A DNA stretch of 64,000 nt from Polydactylus sextarius (GCA_016801845.1 CM028906.1:2356001-2420000), one strand, 5' to 3'. Positions 1 to 13,539 are shown, numbered from the stretch's first letter. Numbers and translations are program-made. Notes: a model not told the origin generated them from the sequence alone.

Positions 1-101
1 AGGGGTCAGAGCCATGCTGTGACTCAGCAATGGGAAGGTTGGTTGTTTTTTATGTTGAATGATGCTGCTGTGCATTCCTCACATTTTGAAATATTGCTGA
101 T

Positions 102-103
<2 letters not shown>
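1..103. other. Left-edge sequence, nothing recognised
   Basis: Plain AT-rich DNA before the first microsatellite; no gene or repeat family recognised. Confidence 0.6.

Positions 104-195
<92 letters not shown>
104..195. repeat. (AT)n microsatellite, about 46 units
   Basis: An uninterrupted AT dinucleotide array of about 92 bases. It creates artificial Tyr-Ile open frames on both strands, which are not genes. Confidence 0.97.
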
Positions 196-198
<3 letters not shown>

Positions 199-2460
199 GC
201 AATATGTATACTATATATTAGCAGATTCAGACCAGACAACTGTCCCTTCCCTTAGGCTTTCTTCATCCGCCATATTTGTCATTGATTCTTGTCTTTTAAA
301 ACATTTAACCTTGTGACCAGTTTGTGACAAAGCAGATTTTCCAGTTTTCCTGTCATGATTGACTGTAACCTGGTCTTTTATCAGTTTGTTCAATGCACGT
401 CCACCTCCTGCAAATCTCCAACTCTTGTTATGAGACGTGTGGGTTTATGTTCATTGTGTTTAGTGTCCTCCTCTGGGAATTTGGCTGTTTCTCCATTTTG
501 TGGTGCAGTTTGTAAAGTAATGTGAACCTGGAATTGCAGAACAGTTGAAAGGGTGTGAGCTGTCTCCTGTGAGAGCAGCTGATGGTGAAGCAGTGGCCTG
601 TGGAGCCATAATGGTGCCTGGCCTCTCGGTTGGAGCTGCGCTCTCATTACCCCGCCTGGTAGTGAATGGCCTATTACATGGAGGTGACAGCTCGAGGCTT
701 GAGACAAGATAGGCTGGGATATGCCCGTTTAACAAGCGCAGACTGAGATAAAGAGTATGGGAAAGGTTGGTGGACAGAAAGACGGATATGTTCTGCCAAC
801 CCAACTGAATCATGGCTTAGATGTACTGGATGTGGATTTCTACACATTATTGACTGAGTGTTAGTTATTTCACCAAACGTTCTTGTAAACAGAGGTGTAA
901 ACAAGTATAATTTAACATCTCAAACACTGGTTCCCAATGTGAATATTGGAAGAAATCTGAATGGTCATTAGTGAACTCTCATCTTTTAATTATATGAAGC
1001 TAATAACTCTTTTTAATGATGTTAATAATGTTCTCCTGCTCCCTTCAATGCCACAAAGCTGTCAGACAAAGATACTCTTCATGTCTTCTCTCTTTTATCT
1101 TAAGCTTATTTTGGCTTCATTCAAGGGAATCAGTTTGTTCTTCCTTTAGTTCTTTCTTTTAACCCTCCTTTACTCTTGAAATACTTTCCCAAGATGTGTT
1201 TTTCTATTGTTTTCCCTGTTTTGACAAATCTTTAAATCCTTTAAAAATCATAGTGATGAATATATGAGCTCCTTTTTTTGTCAAATCTTTCCCAATAGTG
1301 AAGGAGTGTGTGTGTGTGTGTGAGTGGCCGCACATCTTTAAACACCACTACTGCACAGTTACCACGTAGGAAATAATCCTGATTATTGTGAAGTGTTGTG
1401 ATCAAACTTTCCTGCTTGCGAAGGACTGGCTGTCTGCCCAGGATGCTCACTGCATGCTGGGATTGGTTCCAGCTGCCTCCGTTATTACAGTCTGTTTCTC
1501 CTGGTCACGATTCCTTCAGTGTCAATCGTTCAGGAGCCAAATTATCCGCAGAGGTCTCCTCTTTTCCAAAACAAATGGAGAAAGTGATGCTCTTAAGCAG
1601 ACGGAGGATGTTTCTCACCAACACTGTAAAATAAACTGCCTGTCTACATATCCTTCATTCAATTAAATATGATCAAGCCCCAGCAAAATAGTAATTCATC
1701 TTATTGCTGGATTCAAAGTTAATTTTGACCGTTATCATGCTGCTGCATTCACAAATGTTCTAGAAACACTGGAGATGATGTTAACACAATACAAAACTCA
1801 ACAAAGTGATACAGAACAAAAAATATAACAAAGGTCTAGAGTTTTTAAGACATTTTATAATGTGAAAGTTACATATTTTACCTTTAGGTTTTAAGCTCCA
1901 CTTACATGTTGAATCTGTGTTTTGCTTTTTGACAGTGAATGATTATGTATATATTCTATATGTAAATTAGAAGGGGGTAAGATGATTACACAGGGTTTAA
2001 AAATGCCTACTCTTAGCTAAATAAACCATTTTTGTGTAGTGAACTATGGTTGGTCCGTTGTATTAATGATGCGTTAGAAAAGTAAATACATGCTTTGTTT
2101 GGGTCAGCTGTTCAGTTCAAAAGTATCTGATCACAGGATTTGGGTTTTGTAGTCTGGGTATCAGAGGCACACATGCTCCTCAGAGATGTGTCTTTCTTAT
2201 TCTTTTCATATTTACATTCCCTCTCTGAACTCTTCACTCTTCTCTCATTTTTTTTTTTAAAGATCCTGTGTTTGTTGTTTTTGCTTCACAATAAACCAAT
2301 TCAAGGTGGCTTCTCCTCTAGTTGCCAGAGAGATGGTTGCCAGGGTAACGTACATTTGACAGCCATTATTACTTTGGGTTCCCATCACTGCTGAACTGTG
2401 AGGGTGCACAGTGGAAGCACGGAGCACATTTATTGGCAGCTCGTGGGTTGAAAGAGAAAC
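196..2460. other. Non-coding DNA, nothing notable
   Basis: AT-rich sequence with short spurious open frames only. There is one short (GT)8 run at 1306-1321. No exon, RNA gene or repeat family is recognised. Confidence 0.6.
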
Positions 2461-2469
2461 CACCTTAGG

Positions 2470-2860
2470 ATCCTGGCTAATTAGCACCAACCATGAGACG
2501 CCAGGCTGTTAGCATGCTGGTCATTTTCTGAACAGAGCTGCTAAATTGAGGGAATCGACTTCTGCGCTGCCTCCCACTTGGGGCGCCTGGATGTGTGAAT
2601 GACCACACTGCATCGCTGTCTGAGGGCCAGCGGCCAACTGCAAAGCATTTAGACACTATGTGATGGCTCTTTGTGGCTTTGTCATGGGCTAATGAAGGTT
2701 CCCCAGAGATTTACGTGTCCAAGGTCGTTTTTCTATTCACACAGAGGCCAGTGGGGCCCGGCGTATCTACAGCTCCTGTTCATCTGCCGGACTGCTTTAT
2801 GATGGAGCCTAACACGCTAATAAATCATAGCGCCGCTCGTTACGACTACAGCTCCACTCA
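2470..2860. promoter_or_regulatory. Candidate conserved non-coding element
   Basis: Complex, unique-looking sequence with GGCTAATTAGCACC near 2476 (palindromic TAATTA core), ATGGGCTAATGAAGG near 2683 and CGCTAATAAATCATAGCG near 2814 (HOX/PBX-like). It is moderately GC-rich compared with its flanks and has no coherent coding frame. Inferred regulatory; conservation not measured. Confidence 0.35.
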
Positions 2861-3149
2861 GACCTCACGCAAAATGACTGGAACGTGCAGCATCTTATAT
2901 TCATTGTTGAGCTGCATAATAGATCAGTTGTTGGCTCTGTGGAGGCATGCTTTCATTATTCACTCTGAGACATTTCTTCAGTTCAGGTCGGAAACCTAAA
3001 CTGTCTTGTCGCTGCGAGCAGTTTCTCCTCTCCACTGTCTCTGATCCTTATTATTCTGTTTTTGACCATTGTTTTATGAAACAACTACTTATACCCCCAC
3101 ACTGTTTATCGTCCCTGTCATCCCCCACCTCCACCAAGTCTTTCTAGCC

Positions 3150-3860
3150 TGCCATGGCACAGATAATGAAGACTAGAGACTGTCGCCGTGCCATACAGGC
3201 TCTAATCATGCAGCTCTAATTCAATTAGCCTGGGATTCAGAGAGAACAGAGCTGTGGATAGACGAAGAATTAAGGAGGGAGAAGAATGAGCAATGAATCC
3301 CTCTTCCTTTGTCAAACATCATTGTATCTTGGGCCATATCCATATCTATTATTCCCACCCCTGCTGTAAAATGTGCCATTTATCCCCCACCAGTAATCTG
3401 CTGACGGATATGAATGGTTTAGTCTAGGCTTATTTGGAACAAATTTGTTCACTATCAGTCTCAGAATGCCGCAAATGAAATCAATTAGTTGTTAATGAAG
3501 TCTCCAGTGAGCTCCTTTGCCCCCACCTCACCCCACCTACCCAAAACGCCATATTACAGCACATACAGTGAATGCACCAGAGTCCTCATTAGACACTAAA
3601 GACCTCATTTAGAGCGTATGCTGTTGTATGTCTGTGCAGGAAAGTGTTCAGGTGTTGCTTACGTGGGTTTGCACCGGTGTCAGAGTGAAAAACTGAAAGA
3701 TGAAAAGCACCAGAGGAGAGATGAAGCTAGATAGGCTGGATCCTCTTAAGCCTGTGATCCCTTAATTATCACACATCAATATTAAATAAGACCGAGCGTG
3801 TCTGTAATTACCTGGTGCGTTTATGCTCCTCAGGTTTCTAACACTTGCTCAGTCCTGCTC
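3150..3860. promoter_or_regulatory. Candidate conserved non-coding element cluster
   Basis: Several blocks have enhancer-like texture: CTCTAATTCAATTAGCC near 3213, GAAATCAATTAGTTGTTAATG near 3476, CCCTTAATTATCACAC near 3759 and CTGTAATTACCTGG near 3801. They are separated by C-rich and plain DNA. No coding frame is visible. Inference from motif density only. Confidence 0.4.
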
Positions 3861-6800
3861 AGCTGATGCCTCAGTCCTGCTGAGTCTCTGCATAAAAATA
3901 GAAATCAATGACATTTAGTTTTAATTTGAAGCTATTGAAGCAATTTACACTTAAATACAGATACCAAAGAGCTGATAAGAGGTTACCCTGTATGTCTGAG
4001 CAAATTGTGGAGAAAATACCCCCTTGTAAATAATCTTGTTGAATTATTTCCACAGGAATTAGACCAAATGTGAACTTGCAGATCTACAGATAATGGAATT
4101 CAGCCATTTGTACTTAATAATTACATATTTAGCATAATAAATGTCTCTGTAAAAAGTTTTCACATTGAATGATACATGAATAATTCTGTTCATGAGATGC
4201 TTCTTATGAATCATAGGAGCATGTGCTACTTCATAAATTGAGAGTTCATCCCCTCCAGATACACAAGAATTAAAGTAAGTTCAGTGCATTTTTAGAAACC
4301 AGATGAGAGCGTTTCATCTTGTTTCAGAGCTCGGCAGTGACTTTGTTTTCTTGACTTTTACCAGAGTTCATTGTATCACTGTGGGGCCAGAGCAGAGGAC
4401 GGACGGATGCGAGTGACCACACGGTCCTTTGAGAGACGGTGTAGCCAGCTGTCAGTGTTTGATCACAGCTTTCAGGTTCCCCCTGAAGGCTCAGAAAGCA
4501 CAGAGGCCATGTAGTCAGTACAAATGTGGACTGATGTGAATTTGATTTACAACTGCATTCACAACTTTTTTTCATTAGTAGTCATATCAACAGAACGAGG
4601 GTAACAACGCCAAAGCAATAACATTAAAGTGAAGTGAACCTCCTGTGTAACTGCTGGCAAACTTTACTCAGTGTGTGACTTGTTTAATATTTCTGTGGTT
4701 GATTTGCAGCACAGTGGATGATTCAGTGTCTGAAGCGCTGCCTGTTTTTCACACATATTCAACCAATCACTGGGTGGAAATGAAAAACTTGACCACTGAT
4801 TGACGCGAGTCAAGGTCAAACGTTGTTTCATTTCACTTTTCTTTTCTTTTCCAGCCGCCATCGTGTTGGTTTTTTATTGCATGATGTCATTGTCCTTGTT
4901 AATATTCAACTCCTGTCACACTACAAGTTGATAGGTTCAACAAGGAAATGGCAGCAGTGCACAGGTTTGGATTTTAAGGTCCAGGATCATATCAGCGGCT
5001 GCTTGTGGTTGGTTGGTTGTAAAGATTTTGAATATAAACAGTGTTAAGACCAGGAAGGTGCTGTGCTGCTCAGATCTCTGATCTTTACTCACTTGAAACA
5101 TCACGTTTCACCTCCACAAGCACTGAGCAGAGTTTGGTAAGTAGTCGTTTGCATTTTTCCCCTAATCTCAGCTGGTTTTCTGTCACTTTTGTGGCTGCTG
5201 TGTAGGTTTTGAAGCTACTGTATGAGCTCAAAGGGATTCGTTTCACTCCGGGGAAGCTTTTATTCTCTGACAGCCTCTGTTTTTTGATGGGATTTAAGAC
5301 TTTGGCCACCTCTGTGTTATTTAACTAGAGCTAATTTGTGCAGTCTTTTGGATTCGTGAAAGAGGGAGTGTACTGTACTGTGCATGTTTTTTTTTTGACT
5401 TGTGTATTTTTCCAGCTGTGATCCTAACACACTGAGTGGCATTGCTCCACTGGATGTGCTCCTTGTGCCCCACACAGACGTAATTATGTGTCCCAGGGAA
5501 AGCACCATCACCCGTGGGAAAAGAGGAAATCCCAGGGGTGGGAGGGTCACTGTCATGTGAAAAGAGCAAGTGAGAAGCTAAAGCGATGGACAGTCTTTGA
5601 AGGCTTTGTGTTCTTTTTTCTTTTCGAAAGGCGCACAGAGACTCAGACAGTTGGAAAGAAAAAGAGAAAGCTCATTCTTTTGTGCGTGATGTTAATGGCC
5701 ATGTCTGGACATCATCTGGGCGTTGTAACGAGCTGATTTCTCCCCCCACGGTTGAGAGCTAACACTGATGGGGAAAAAAAGAGGAAAGGAAATGAAAGAC
5801 TGAAGAAGTGTGAATTGAATAAATGCATAATTCAGAGAAGTGGAGAGAAAAAAGCTTGGAAGAGGGATCACCTTGATCTCTCAACCTCGCTGCCTTTTAA
5901 AGTGACACCGATGCCTTCGCTCTACTGTCACAATCAATAACAAGAGCAAGAGACAGGCAGAGAGGTTTTATTTATACAGCACATTTCATTTGAATGTAAA
6001 CTCAAACACACAACACAAAGACAGAGGAATAAATAATAAACCGATTGATAATTTGCAGCCGCACTGGCTTTCAAGATAATTTTAGATACATTTCTTCTTT
6101 CCACTAATTATGTTGACAAAGAAATATATTGTGTTGTATACCAGCGTCAGTGTTAAAAAAAAATGATGGAAGGATCCCACTTGTCGGGTTACCTGATTAC
6201 TGTTGAGTGAACTGGATCAACTTATTTCCAAAAACTGGGCTTATAAAACCTTTCTCACTTTGAGTGGAACTGGCTGTGTTACAGCTAATTAAGTTTCTCT
6301 TGTACAATGTTGCACTGAGTTTAGTATTGAGTTAGTAACACTGCAGATAACTAGCATTTATTCCTTGTACTGTCGGAAAGGAAAGTGAAATGAATAGAAA
6401 GTATTTGTCAGAAGTTAAACTCATGTTGAGAAGCTGGAACCAGTGTATGTTTTGCATTTTTGCTTTGCTGTATGTTGTTGAATCCAAAAAGAACCTGTAG
6501 TGCAGGTTAAATGAACTTTGACAGGGTCACAGACATATCTAAAAGGTTGAGAATAATGTCTTCTGGGAACAGGTCATTGCATGTGTCCGTCTCCGTCCAC
6601 TGTGGCTCCAGAAACCGCATGAAAGCATTCACACTGCTCCTCTGTTGATGTTCCTCTGGACCCCTGCTGTTCACACTCAGCCACTGAAATGTAACTGGAC
6701 CCTTTGCACATTTCTGGCTTGGCAGTAGTCAGGGGAATGAGGGATTTGTGTGCTCTAATTTCTGCAGACAAAGCTGATTGAACACCAAAGCTAATTTCAT

Positions 6801-9600
6801 TAGAGAGCTACCTGTGCCTAGAAGGGCTGTGATCTCTCCCCCATGTCCCGCACATCCACACACATCCACCCACACCGAGGCTGCAGGGTATGTGTTTGTG
6901 TTTCATGTTAAATTTCTGCATATGCTCCTGCAGCTGCACATGCATACGATGTCCCATGTTGCCCAAAATCAATGGGCTGTGTCTTTTTCTTTTCCCCCCT
7001 CTACCAGTTGTCATGATGCTTTTTTTGGGGGGGGGGAGTTGCTCTTCAATTTTAGCTTGGCTTGAGGTGCAGTGTCTCTGTGATCTTGAATATAAATCAG
7101 ATGAACCCCGCCTCCCCCCAGCACCTCTTCCCCGTTCCATTCTCCATGTTCTGGTTGCGCGGCTGGGACCCCTGGCAATGCTTATAAAAAGATTCAGCAT
7201 GCAAGGCAACTTCAAAGGTGAAAGTGTGCAACATGATGAGTGAATCTGAGAGAAGGAGAGTTGATAAAGTGAAACTGGGGGTTGCAAGGAAATTCTCAGG
7301 TGAACTGAAGACTTTACAAATAGGTCCCGGCAGTCACATCAATTCTGTCTGTTTCTCCTTTGTCTCGGGGTGTCTTCACATTTCTTTTCGTTGCCGGTTT
7401 CATTACTGCTCTCATGTCCTCTAAAAGTCATATTTGATCTTTTCAGTAAAGGGAATGACAGTCTTTTATCTCACCGTTTTTACCTCCTGTTTCTTTTCCT
7501 TGTGCCACACTCTTCATGACATTCAGTTTCCTACTTCTCCGTGTTACCCCGACGTCTCTCCTCACTGGGTGGGAGACTGGTCTTTGTACTGTGCAGCTGA
7601 AATAATAGACGAGCATGTCTTTCTCCACCGTCTCTGTTCACTCTTGTTGTCAAATGTCATGGGCTCGCCGACTCGGCTGTCCCCCGCTTTGTGGATGCAG
7701 GCGACAGGGAGCTGGAGTGCTCATGTGGAACAGCCTCGGGAAACCAGGAGGAAACTGATTTCACTTCCTGGAATGAAGAGTCTTGACACTGCCCACCATC
7801 CAACCATCATCCATCACCTCTCGTTTCATCTTTTTCTTTCTTTCTCTTCATGTCTCTGGTGTTTCGTCTTTTCTGGTCTCTGAACACTGTGAGTATGAGA
7901 GGAATAGTGCCAGATGATATTATGGATAGGATTCCTACAGCAACAGACCGTTTTGTTAACAAGTAGGAACAAGTAAAATCTTTTTTTAACCAGAAATGGC
8001 TTCTTTATCACTGTATATTGTTCTCTTCAAAGACATTAGACTCATTTGATAAAAACATAACTGTCTTGTCCTGCTGATGCTTCAAATGCTGTTCTTGTTC
8101 AATAGTGAACTGATTGCAAAGGCTTTTGTCCCTGTCAATCATGCTGAAAATATGGGAAAATAAGGTTAAAAAATCCTGGAGTTATTGAGTTATCCTTTAA
8201 GTGCAGGTCTTAACCTCCAGATGAGTCTTTCAGATAATCCTCCTGGATCTCTGGGATTTTGGGGTGTCATGCAGGAATTAATAGAAATTCAACCAATTTC
8301 TGCAGTGTTTTACTAAGGATCTTTAAGTAGAAGAATTCACCACAGTTTCATACATAAAACAAAGAAATTTCTCACTCAACAAACTTGTAACTAGCAAAGA
8401 ATAGACTTTCTTAGAAAATAGAGTCCTTTTTCCTTAATAATCTCTTAAAACTTGCCCATCATCTGTATCTTTTCAGAGGAGAATGAGACTTGTACAGTAG
8501 GAGTAATGAAAAAAAACAAAACAATGACACTGAGACTTGGATGAGAAAGTGCAGTCACTTCTTGTCAGGCTTCTGTTGACTAGTCATGTGCAGTGGGTGC
8601 TGTCTAATTACAGGACCCAGACAAGTCAAGCTCAGACTCTCATACAGGAAGTCTGAGTCTCCTGTAGAGGAAAGTCCCTGTCAGTGCTATGGCTACTTCT
8701 AGAAGGTTTCACTAACAGTCTGTGGCCTTGTAATGATATCACTGCCATCGATGCTGAGTGCTTTGCTTTAAGTTGATCATTAGCATTGTGACAAGTGTGG
8801 AGCTGCAGAGGCCAGGCTGGTAGCACACTGAATATGATGTCTCTTAACAGTGGTGAGACGTTGTGCCTGGTGTGTCTCCTGCTCCTGCAGTGTGATGACA
8901 GTATGAGTCTCTGCTCTCAGGGCGTTCAGGGAATAATACTGCCAGGGAGGCTTTTTTAATAAATCCTCAATATGTCCAGAGTGCCCTGTCTCTATGGTAA
9001 CTGAGGCTTGCATTGTGTGTTTGCGTGCGTGTATGCTGGAGCTGTTCTTTGTCTTCACTGTGTATTTTTCTGTGTGTACAGCTTGACTTGAATAAATACT
9101 CCTTCTTTCTGCATACTATGAATTAAACGTTTAACCTTTTCTCAGTGCATGAACTGAGAAACAACAAAATAACTAAATATAGTGCAGTTTTATCACCCTT
9201 TTTTCTTTCCTTGCAGCGACGTGTTTGAATGAAATATTTTTGTGATTTAATATCTTTTGCCTGAGGGAAAAGCATCATGGCTCATCACAGTTTGTGTGGT
9301 GTTTTTAATGCATGGTGATATGGAGCAGCATGTGAGGCTGTGTCTGGGTGTAACAGCGAGCTTTCATCATGAAAGTGTGAAATCTGAATGAGTGGAGGTG
9401 AGGAGACACAGTATCACAGTATCAGCTTCACCTTGTTTCTGTCATGAATATTGTACTGAAAAGCTGCTTCAACGTTCACAGTCGGAAATAGAGAAATACT
9501 TCCAGGTCTGTGACGTGTTTCCCAGTGTAGCCTAGATGTTACATTAACAGTAACCATGATTCATGATTCCACATTCAAAACCACTTTCCTGCTTATAGTC
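3861..9600. other. Non-coding DNA, few features
   Basis: AT-rich DNA without a recognisable gene. It contains a possible SINE-tail fragment (5966-6030) and a T7/G10 homopolymer run at about 7020-7036. Some GC-richer stretches (about 6560-7290 and 7540-7790) give long open frames on both strands, but these lack coding character. Confidence 0.5.
5966..6030. repeat. Possible SINE-type fragment
   Basis: The string TTTATTTATACAGCACATTT followed by an 'aactcaaa' segment resembles the TTTATTTRTATAGCRC...CTCAAAGTGC motif that recurs in fish short interspersed repeats. It is too short and diverged to name a family. Confidence 0.3.
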
Positions 9601-9631
9601 AATGTGCAAGCTACTCAAATGTATTATCACG

Positions 9632-9657
9632 ACACGTGACAGAAAATAGTCACGTGT
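9632..9657. promoter_or_regulatory. Inverted pair of CACGTG E-boxes
   Basis: CACGTG occurs at 9633-9638 and again at 9651-9656. They are embedded in a perfect 9-base inverted repeat (ACACGTGAC ... GTCACGTGT) with an 8-base spacer. The flank matches the TCACGTGA-type sites of MITF/TFE and USF bHLH-zip factors. There is no nearby promoter, so the function is unknown. Confidence 0.4.
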
Positions 9658-9659
9658 GA

Positions 9660-11520
9660 AAATATTCATTTAAGAAGTTGTTATATTTTAACAGCCAGCA
9701 GCTTAACTAAAGTTGTGAACAGTCTAGTGGGAATCATCAACAGATGGCAACTGTCACTGTTCACGATTTGAATATTTTGAGATGTTTTGAACATAAAGTT
9801 ATTATAAAGAACTAAAAATCACTGACTCCAATTCTGGCTGCACTTTCCTCACATTTCCTCACCCTGTTCTTTCTGAAAACATTAAACAGAACTGAAAAAT
9901 GTCCTAACTGAGGCCATAGGCAAACTTTGCGAAGTGAGGAGTCGGCAGTTTGTGAATATTGAGTCAGCGTTTCCTATAGCTGCTTCACCATAAAAAGACA
10001 TTCAGGTGGTGGTAAGGCTGGTGGGAAGGTGTTTTTTCATTTTAGTATAAAGCAACAATAGGAAGTATCCAGAACCAAGCAACACCCAGGAGACTGAAAA
10101 CCATGATATATATGAAGAGGAACATATGGAGGAGGAACATGAAATATGATGGATGGTTCAGTTTTAAATCTGGTGCTAATTTAACAAAAATACTTTAGTC
10201 TTTTTATCCTTCAGTCAGTGTTCTCACAATGGCTTCCACTCAGTTTTTTATTACCAGAATTTGTTCGGAAATCATTCACAATATTCAGTCTTTGAGTTTA
10301 GAGATTAAGTTACTTCTAGTGTTTAGTAGAGGCAACACTCACGCATGCACACACACGCACACACACACACACAGTGTAGGTCACTGTGGAAATGCAGGCC
10401 ACAGCAACATTGTCCTCTGATACACCACACTAGTAATTAGAAGTCGGTCAGTTCTGACAAGGAAGAGCCTGCAGTTTAATTTAACGTAATTAGTATGTAG
10501 CATACAGTATACACTCACACATACACACATACACACAGAGGGGATAATAAATTTTTATTGCATCTCAGAAACAGTGTACGCTGTCGAATAAAGCGCTAAA
10601 TAAATCATTGTTTTACAGTATGTCCCAGGCTGAGATTAATTTTAACTAGGCCAGCTGAAAGAAAAGTCTGCCACTGAACACACCGCACACTGCTAGCTAT
10701 GTATAAATATCATAAACCTGTGATTTACTTTTTTATAGTGTAATGCAAAAGGGTGGCTCCAGAAGTAAGTGCTCTTTTTTCACTTATGAGAGAACGACAT
10801 TGTAACTGCTATAAATACACGACCAGCGGCTCTTTGAGAATATCAAGAATAGATCACTAAACCAACAAAATCTAAAACCAGTATCCACACAGTATTTTAG
10901 ACAGGATATTCCCATCATTGTTGACTAGTATCAATTGTCTTTTTGCCAGACTCCTTCAGTGTTATATGTTTCTGAAAAAACATATTTTCAGTTTAAATCC
11001 CATCGTTCTGCGTTGTTCTCCCCTCTTCATATGTACCGTTTCTTTGCCTCCATTTTCACCTCCGCTAACACATTTCCAGGCTGCGTTCTGATTAAAACAC
11101 AGTGCACACACTGACTGAAGATGTGATAAACCTGTCAAAAGTCCCAGGAGACGTTACAGTGAAAGCCTGTAAGGCGATGTGTCGCTTTAGAGGAATATGA
11201 TGTTGATGTCTTCATCAATAGCTGAAAATAGCTGCTCGCTGTCAACAGCTCAAAAAGATCAAAGGCTTTTTATGAACCTTTTCATCAGCTTGATGATGTT
11301 TTTGGGAATTTATAAGAAGTTTAAAAAAGAGGCTATGGTTCTGACTCTATTGTCTTTATGGTACAGTATATTTGTATATTAACTGATTACATTGTATGAA
11401 ACGATATCATTGTGGGTCACAGTCCTGCAGTGTTTCAGAGCTCCTTGTTTTAGGTCATTGGAAATTAATTCTTGAATTAATTCCTTGGAAACAGCTTCCA
11501 TAGGGCTGGAGTTTGCTGCA
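9660..11520. other. Non-coding DNA, nothing notable
   Basis: AT-rich sequence. There is a (CA)n-type tract at 10349-10373 with a smaller CA-rich patch near 10513-10537. No gene is recognised. Confidence 0.55.
10349..10373. repeat. (CA)n microsatellite, one interruption
   Basis: CA array with one CG interruption, about 25 bases. Confidence 0.9.
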
Positions 11521-11527
11521 TGTAGGT

Positions 11528-11744
11528 CAGCATTTCCCAAACTTTTTCTGACATGTCCCCTTTCAGGAGCCAAAAAAACAAATTCACGCCCCTCTACCCA
11601 AAAAAGTTTTTATCAAATATTAACAAGCACGGGGAAGCGAGGGTTGAAGAAGGATCCAAGATAAATTTTAGTGAAGTAAATCATTGTCTGCAGTAGCTCT
11701 GTGTCTCCTGCAGGGGGACCTGCCTGCAAGTTTGATAACCACTG
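11528..11744. mobile_element. Small hAT-like non-autonomous DNA element (degraded)
   Basis: The left end reads CAGCATTTCCCAAACTTTTT. The right end, read on the minus strand, gives CAGTGGTTATCAAACTTGC. The two align over most positions and resemble the CAGTGGTTCTCAAACTTTTT termini of hAT-Charlie-type elements. Internal 'TGTCCCCTTTCAGG' and 'GGGGGACCTGCC' segments also suit this class. At 217 bases it is too small to encode a transposase. Clear 8-base target duplications are not visible, so the ends have decayed. Confidence 0.5.
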
Positions 11745-13530
11745 ACATTTAGCTTTTCTTTTCTTTATTTTTTTAGATTTGGGTAGAACAGGAACATGTA
11801 TTTTGTTTTTCCTCACAACAATGAGACGGATCAAATGTTTAGTGTGTTCGATGTGACACAGTCACACAGTTTAATCTAGCTAGTAACACGTGCACAAGTA
11901 TGATATTAAACAACAGAGGCAGAGATGTGTAACAGTGTAAACAGACTGAGATGCTCAAGCTGTTGTGCTCAATATATTTATTGATTTACAGTAAAAGAAG
12001 CAGTGGCACAGCTGACACAGCCGATGCTGTGGTGTGTGTGTGCACGTTCATGAAGGAGTGGAAGAGGATCTCATTCATCACTGAGCAGTTTCACATTTGT
12101 TTAGATAGTTTAGGTTTTGCTCAGCCTTTTGTTAATATTTTCTCAGTTTTAACCAGGAGACAGATCTGAAATAGAAAAGGGGAAGAAACACTAGAAAATA
12201 AAACAACTTGACAGTTTGCAAAATTAAATTCTATGTACGTGTCAAGAAATATGCAGAAAAGATTGTGTATTGTTTTTTTTTTGTTTTTTTACACCAGTGA
12301 TGTAAAAATCAGTGTTCAGGAGCTTGTAAAGCACAAATTAGTGATGAAAACATTTAGGTCAACAGGAAGAATCAGCAATCATCAGGTTGGGGACACTGGT
12401 GGCTATAAAAAAATTATTTGCATGGACGTGTTAAGTCATCAGGCAGCTCAGGTCATAAATAAATGTGGGCTCAGAGGAAGCAGTGCCCTCAAAGTTCACA
12501 GACTGCTTGTGAATAAAGAATGAAGGGGCACAAACTGCCCTCGATAATTACAGCTGCTCTTCTGCATGTGACCCTCAGCACAGTTTATTCATTGTCCTGT
12601 CAAAACCTAAAAGCTCAAACATTTGTTCTGTCACGCTTCTGGGTAAAAGGAAAGATTTAGACAGAAATCCAAAAACACCAGAGCAATGAATGAGCAAGTG
12701 CTTGGCATCAACCCTGATAAACATACAACTAGCGTACCATGACCAGAGGAACACATCACATGACATGTTGGTTTCCTCCAGTTCTGTAAATGGGAATTTG
12801 CTTGTCCCAGCAGTGGGGAGAGGAGGAGGAGGAGGGGAGAACAGTGACAGACTTTGTGAAGCCATGATTTTCTTACTGGTGTGTGACTGAGGGTGTCTGA
12901 CAGACAGGAGTCATCAGACTGTACACAACATGTCAGATAAGGACGAGAGCGTTCAGTGGGAGGCTGGCACCCTACCCCCCATTTCCACACACACACACAC
13001 ACACACAGCTTTTTACTCTTCTTGTTCTTGTTTGGTCTTTCAGCTCAATTTTCTCCTATTTGTTCCATGATGCCGTCATGCAGAGATATGAGCAGCAGCA
13101 GCAGTAATGGCTGCTCTCTTCGGGCAGAGTTAAGACACAATATAGTGACATGCTGATGTAATCACTGAGGAGGACACCTCACTAGGCAGGAAGTGAGGGA
13201 GATGGCTGCTGAGCTTCCTGCAAATCAGGCTTATACAAGAAGAAAAAATGAATCATTAGTAAGTGAATGTCTCCCACTGCTGAATCCACTGGTTCCACTC
13301 AAGGTGACTCCTCTCCACGCTGCTGTCATCAGGAGCCAGGTGATTTATATCTCCTTCAGGGGAGGTGTTGAGACTTTGGGGGAAGGGTGGGTGGTCTTAG
13401 CCTAGAGCCCCCCCAGCTCGAGCCCCCAGCTGCAGCAGCAGCAGTGATAGAGACCTCTCTGTCTCCTCTGACCGGCTCTGTCTACTCCCTGGAGTGCAGC
13501 GCTGTCACTGGGGTGCTGCCGGAGCATCAC
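11745..13530. other. Non-coding DNA, few features
   Basis: AT-rich DNA with a (CA)11 tract at 12986-13007 and a GGA-rich run near 12820-12837. No gene is recognised. Confidence 0.55.
12986..13007. repeat. (CA)11 microsatellite
   Basis: An uninterrupted CA array of about 22 bases. Confidence 0.93.
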
Positions 13531-13539
13531 CACATCTCA

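Noticed and set aside
19..255. Open frames on both strands through the (AT)n array
   Set aside because: Tyr-Ile repeats produced by the microsatellite; no start or flank evidence.
6808..7287. 159-codon minus-strand frame
   Set aside because: Overlaps an equally open plus-strand frame; Ser/Arg/His-rich, crosses homopolymers and shows no splice or domain support.
7434..7883. 149-codon plus-strand frame
   Set aside because: Rich in Ser, Phe and Cys from pyrimidine-rich DNA; no recognisable family.
11520..11752. 8-base target-site duplication of the hAT-like element
   Set aside because: Flanking octamers (ATGTAGGT and ACATTTAG) do not match, so insertion boundaries are unproven.
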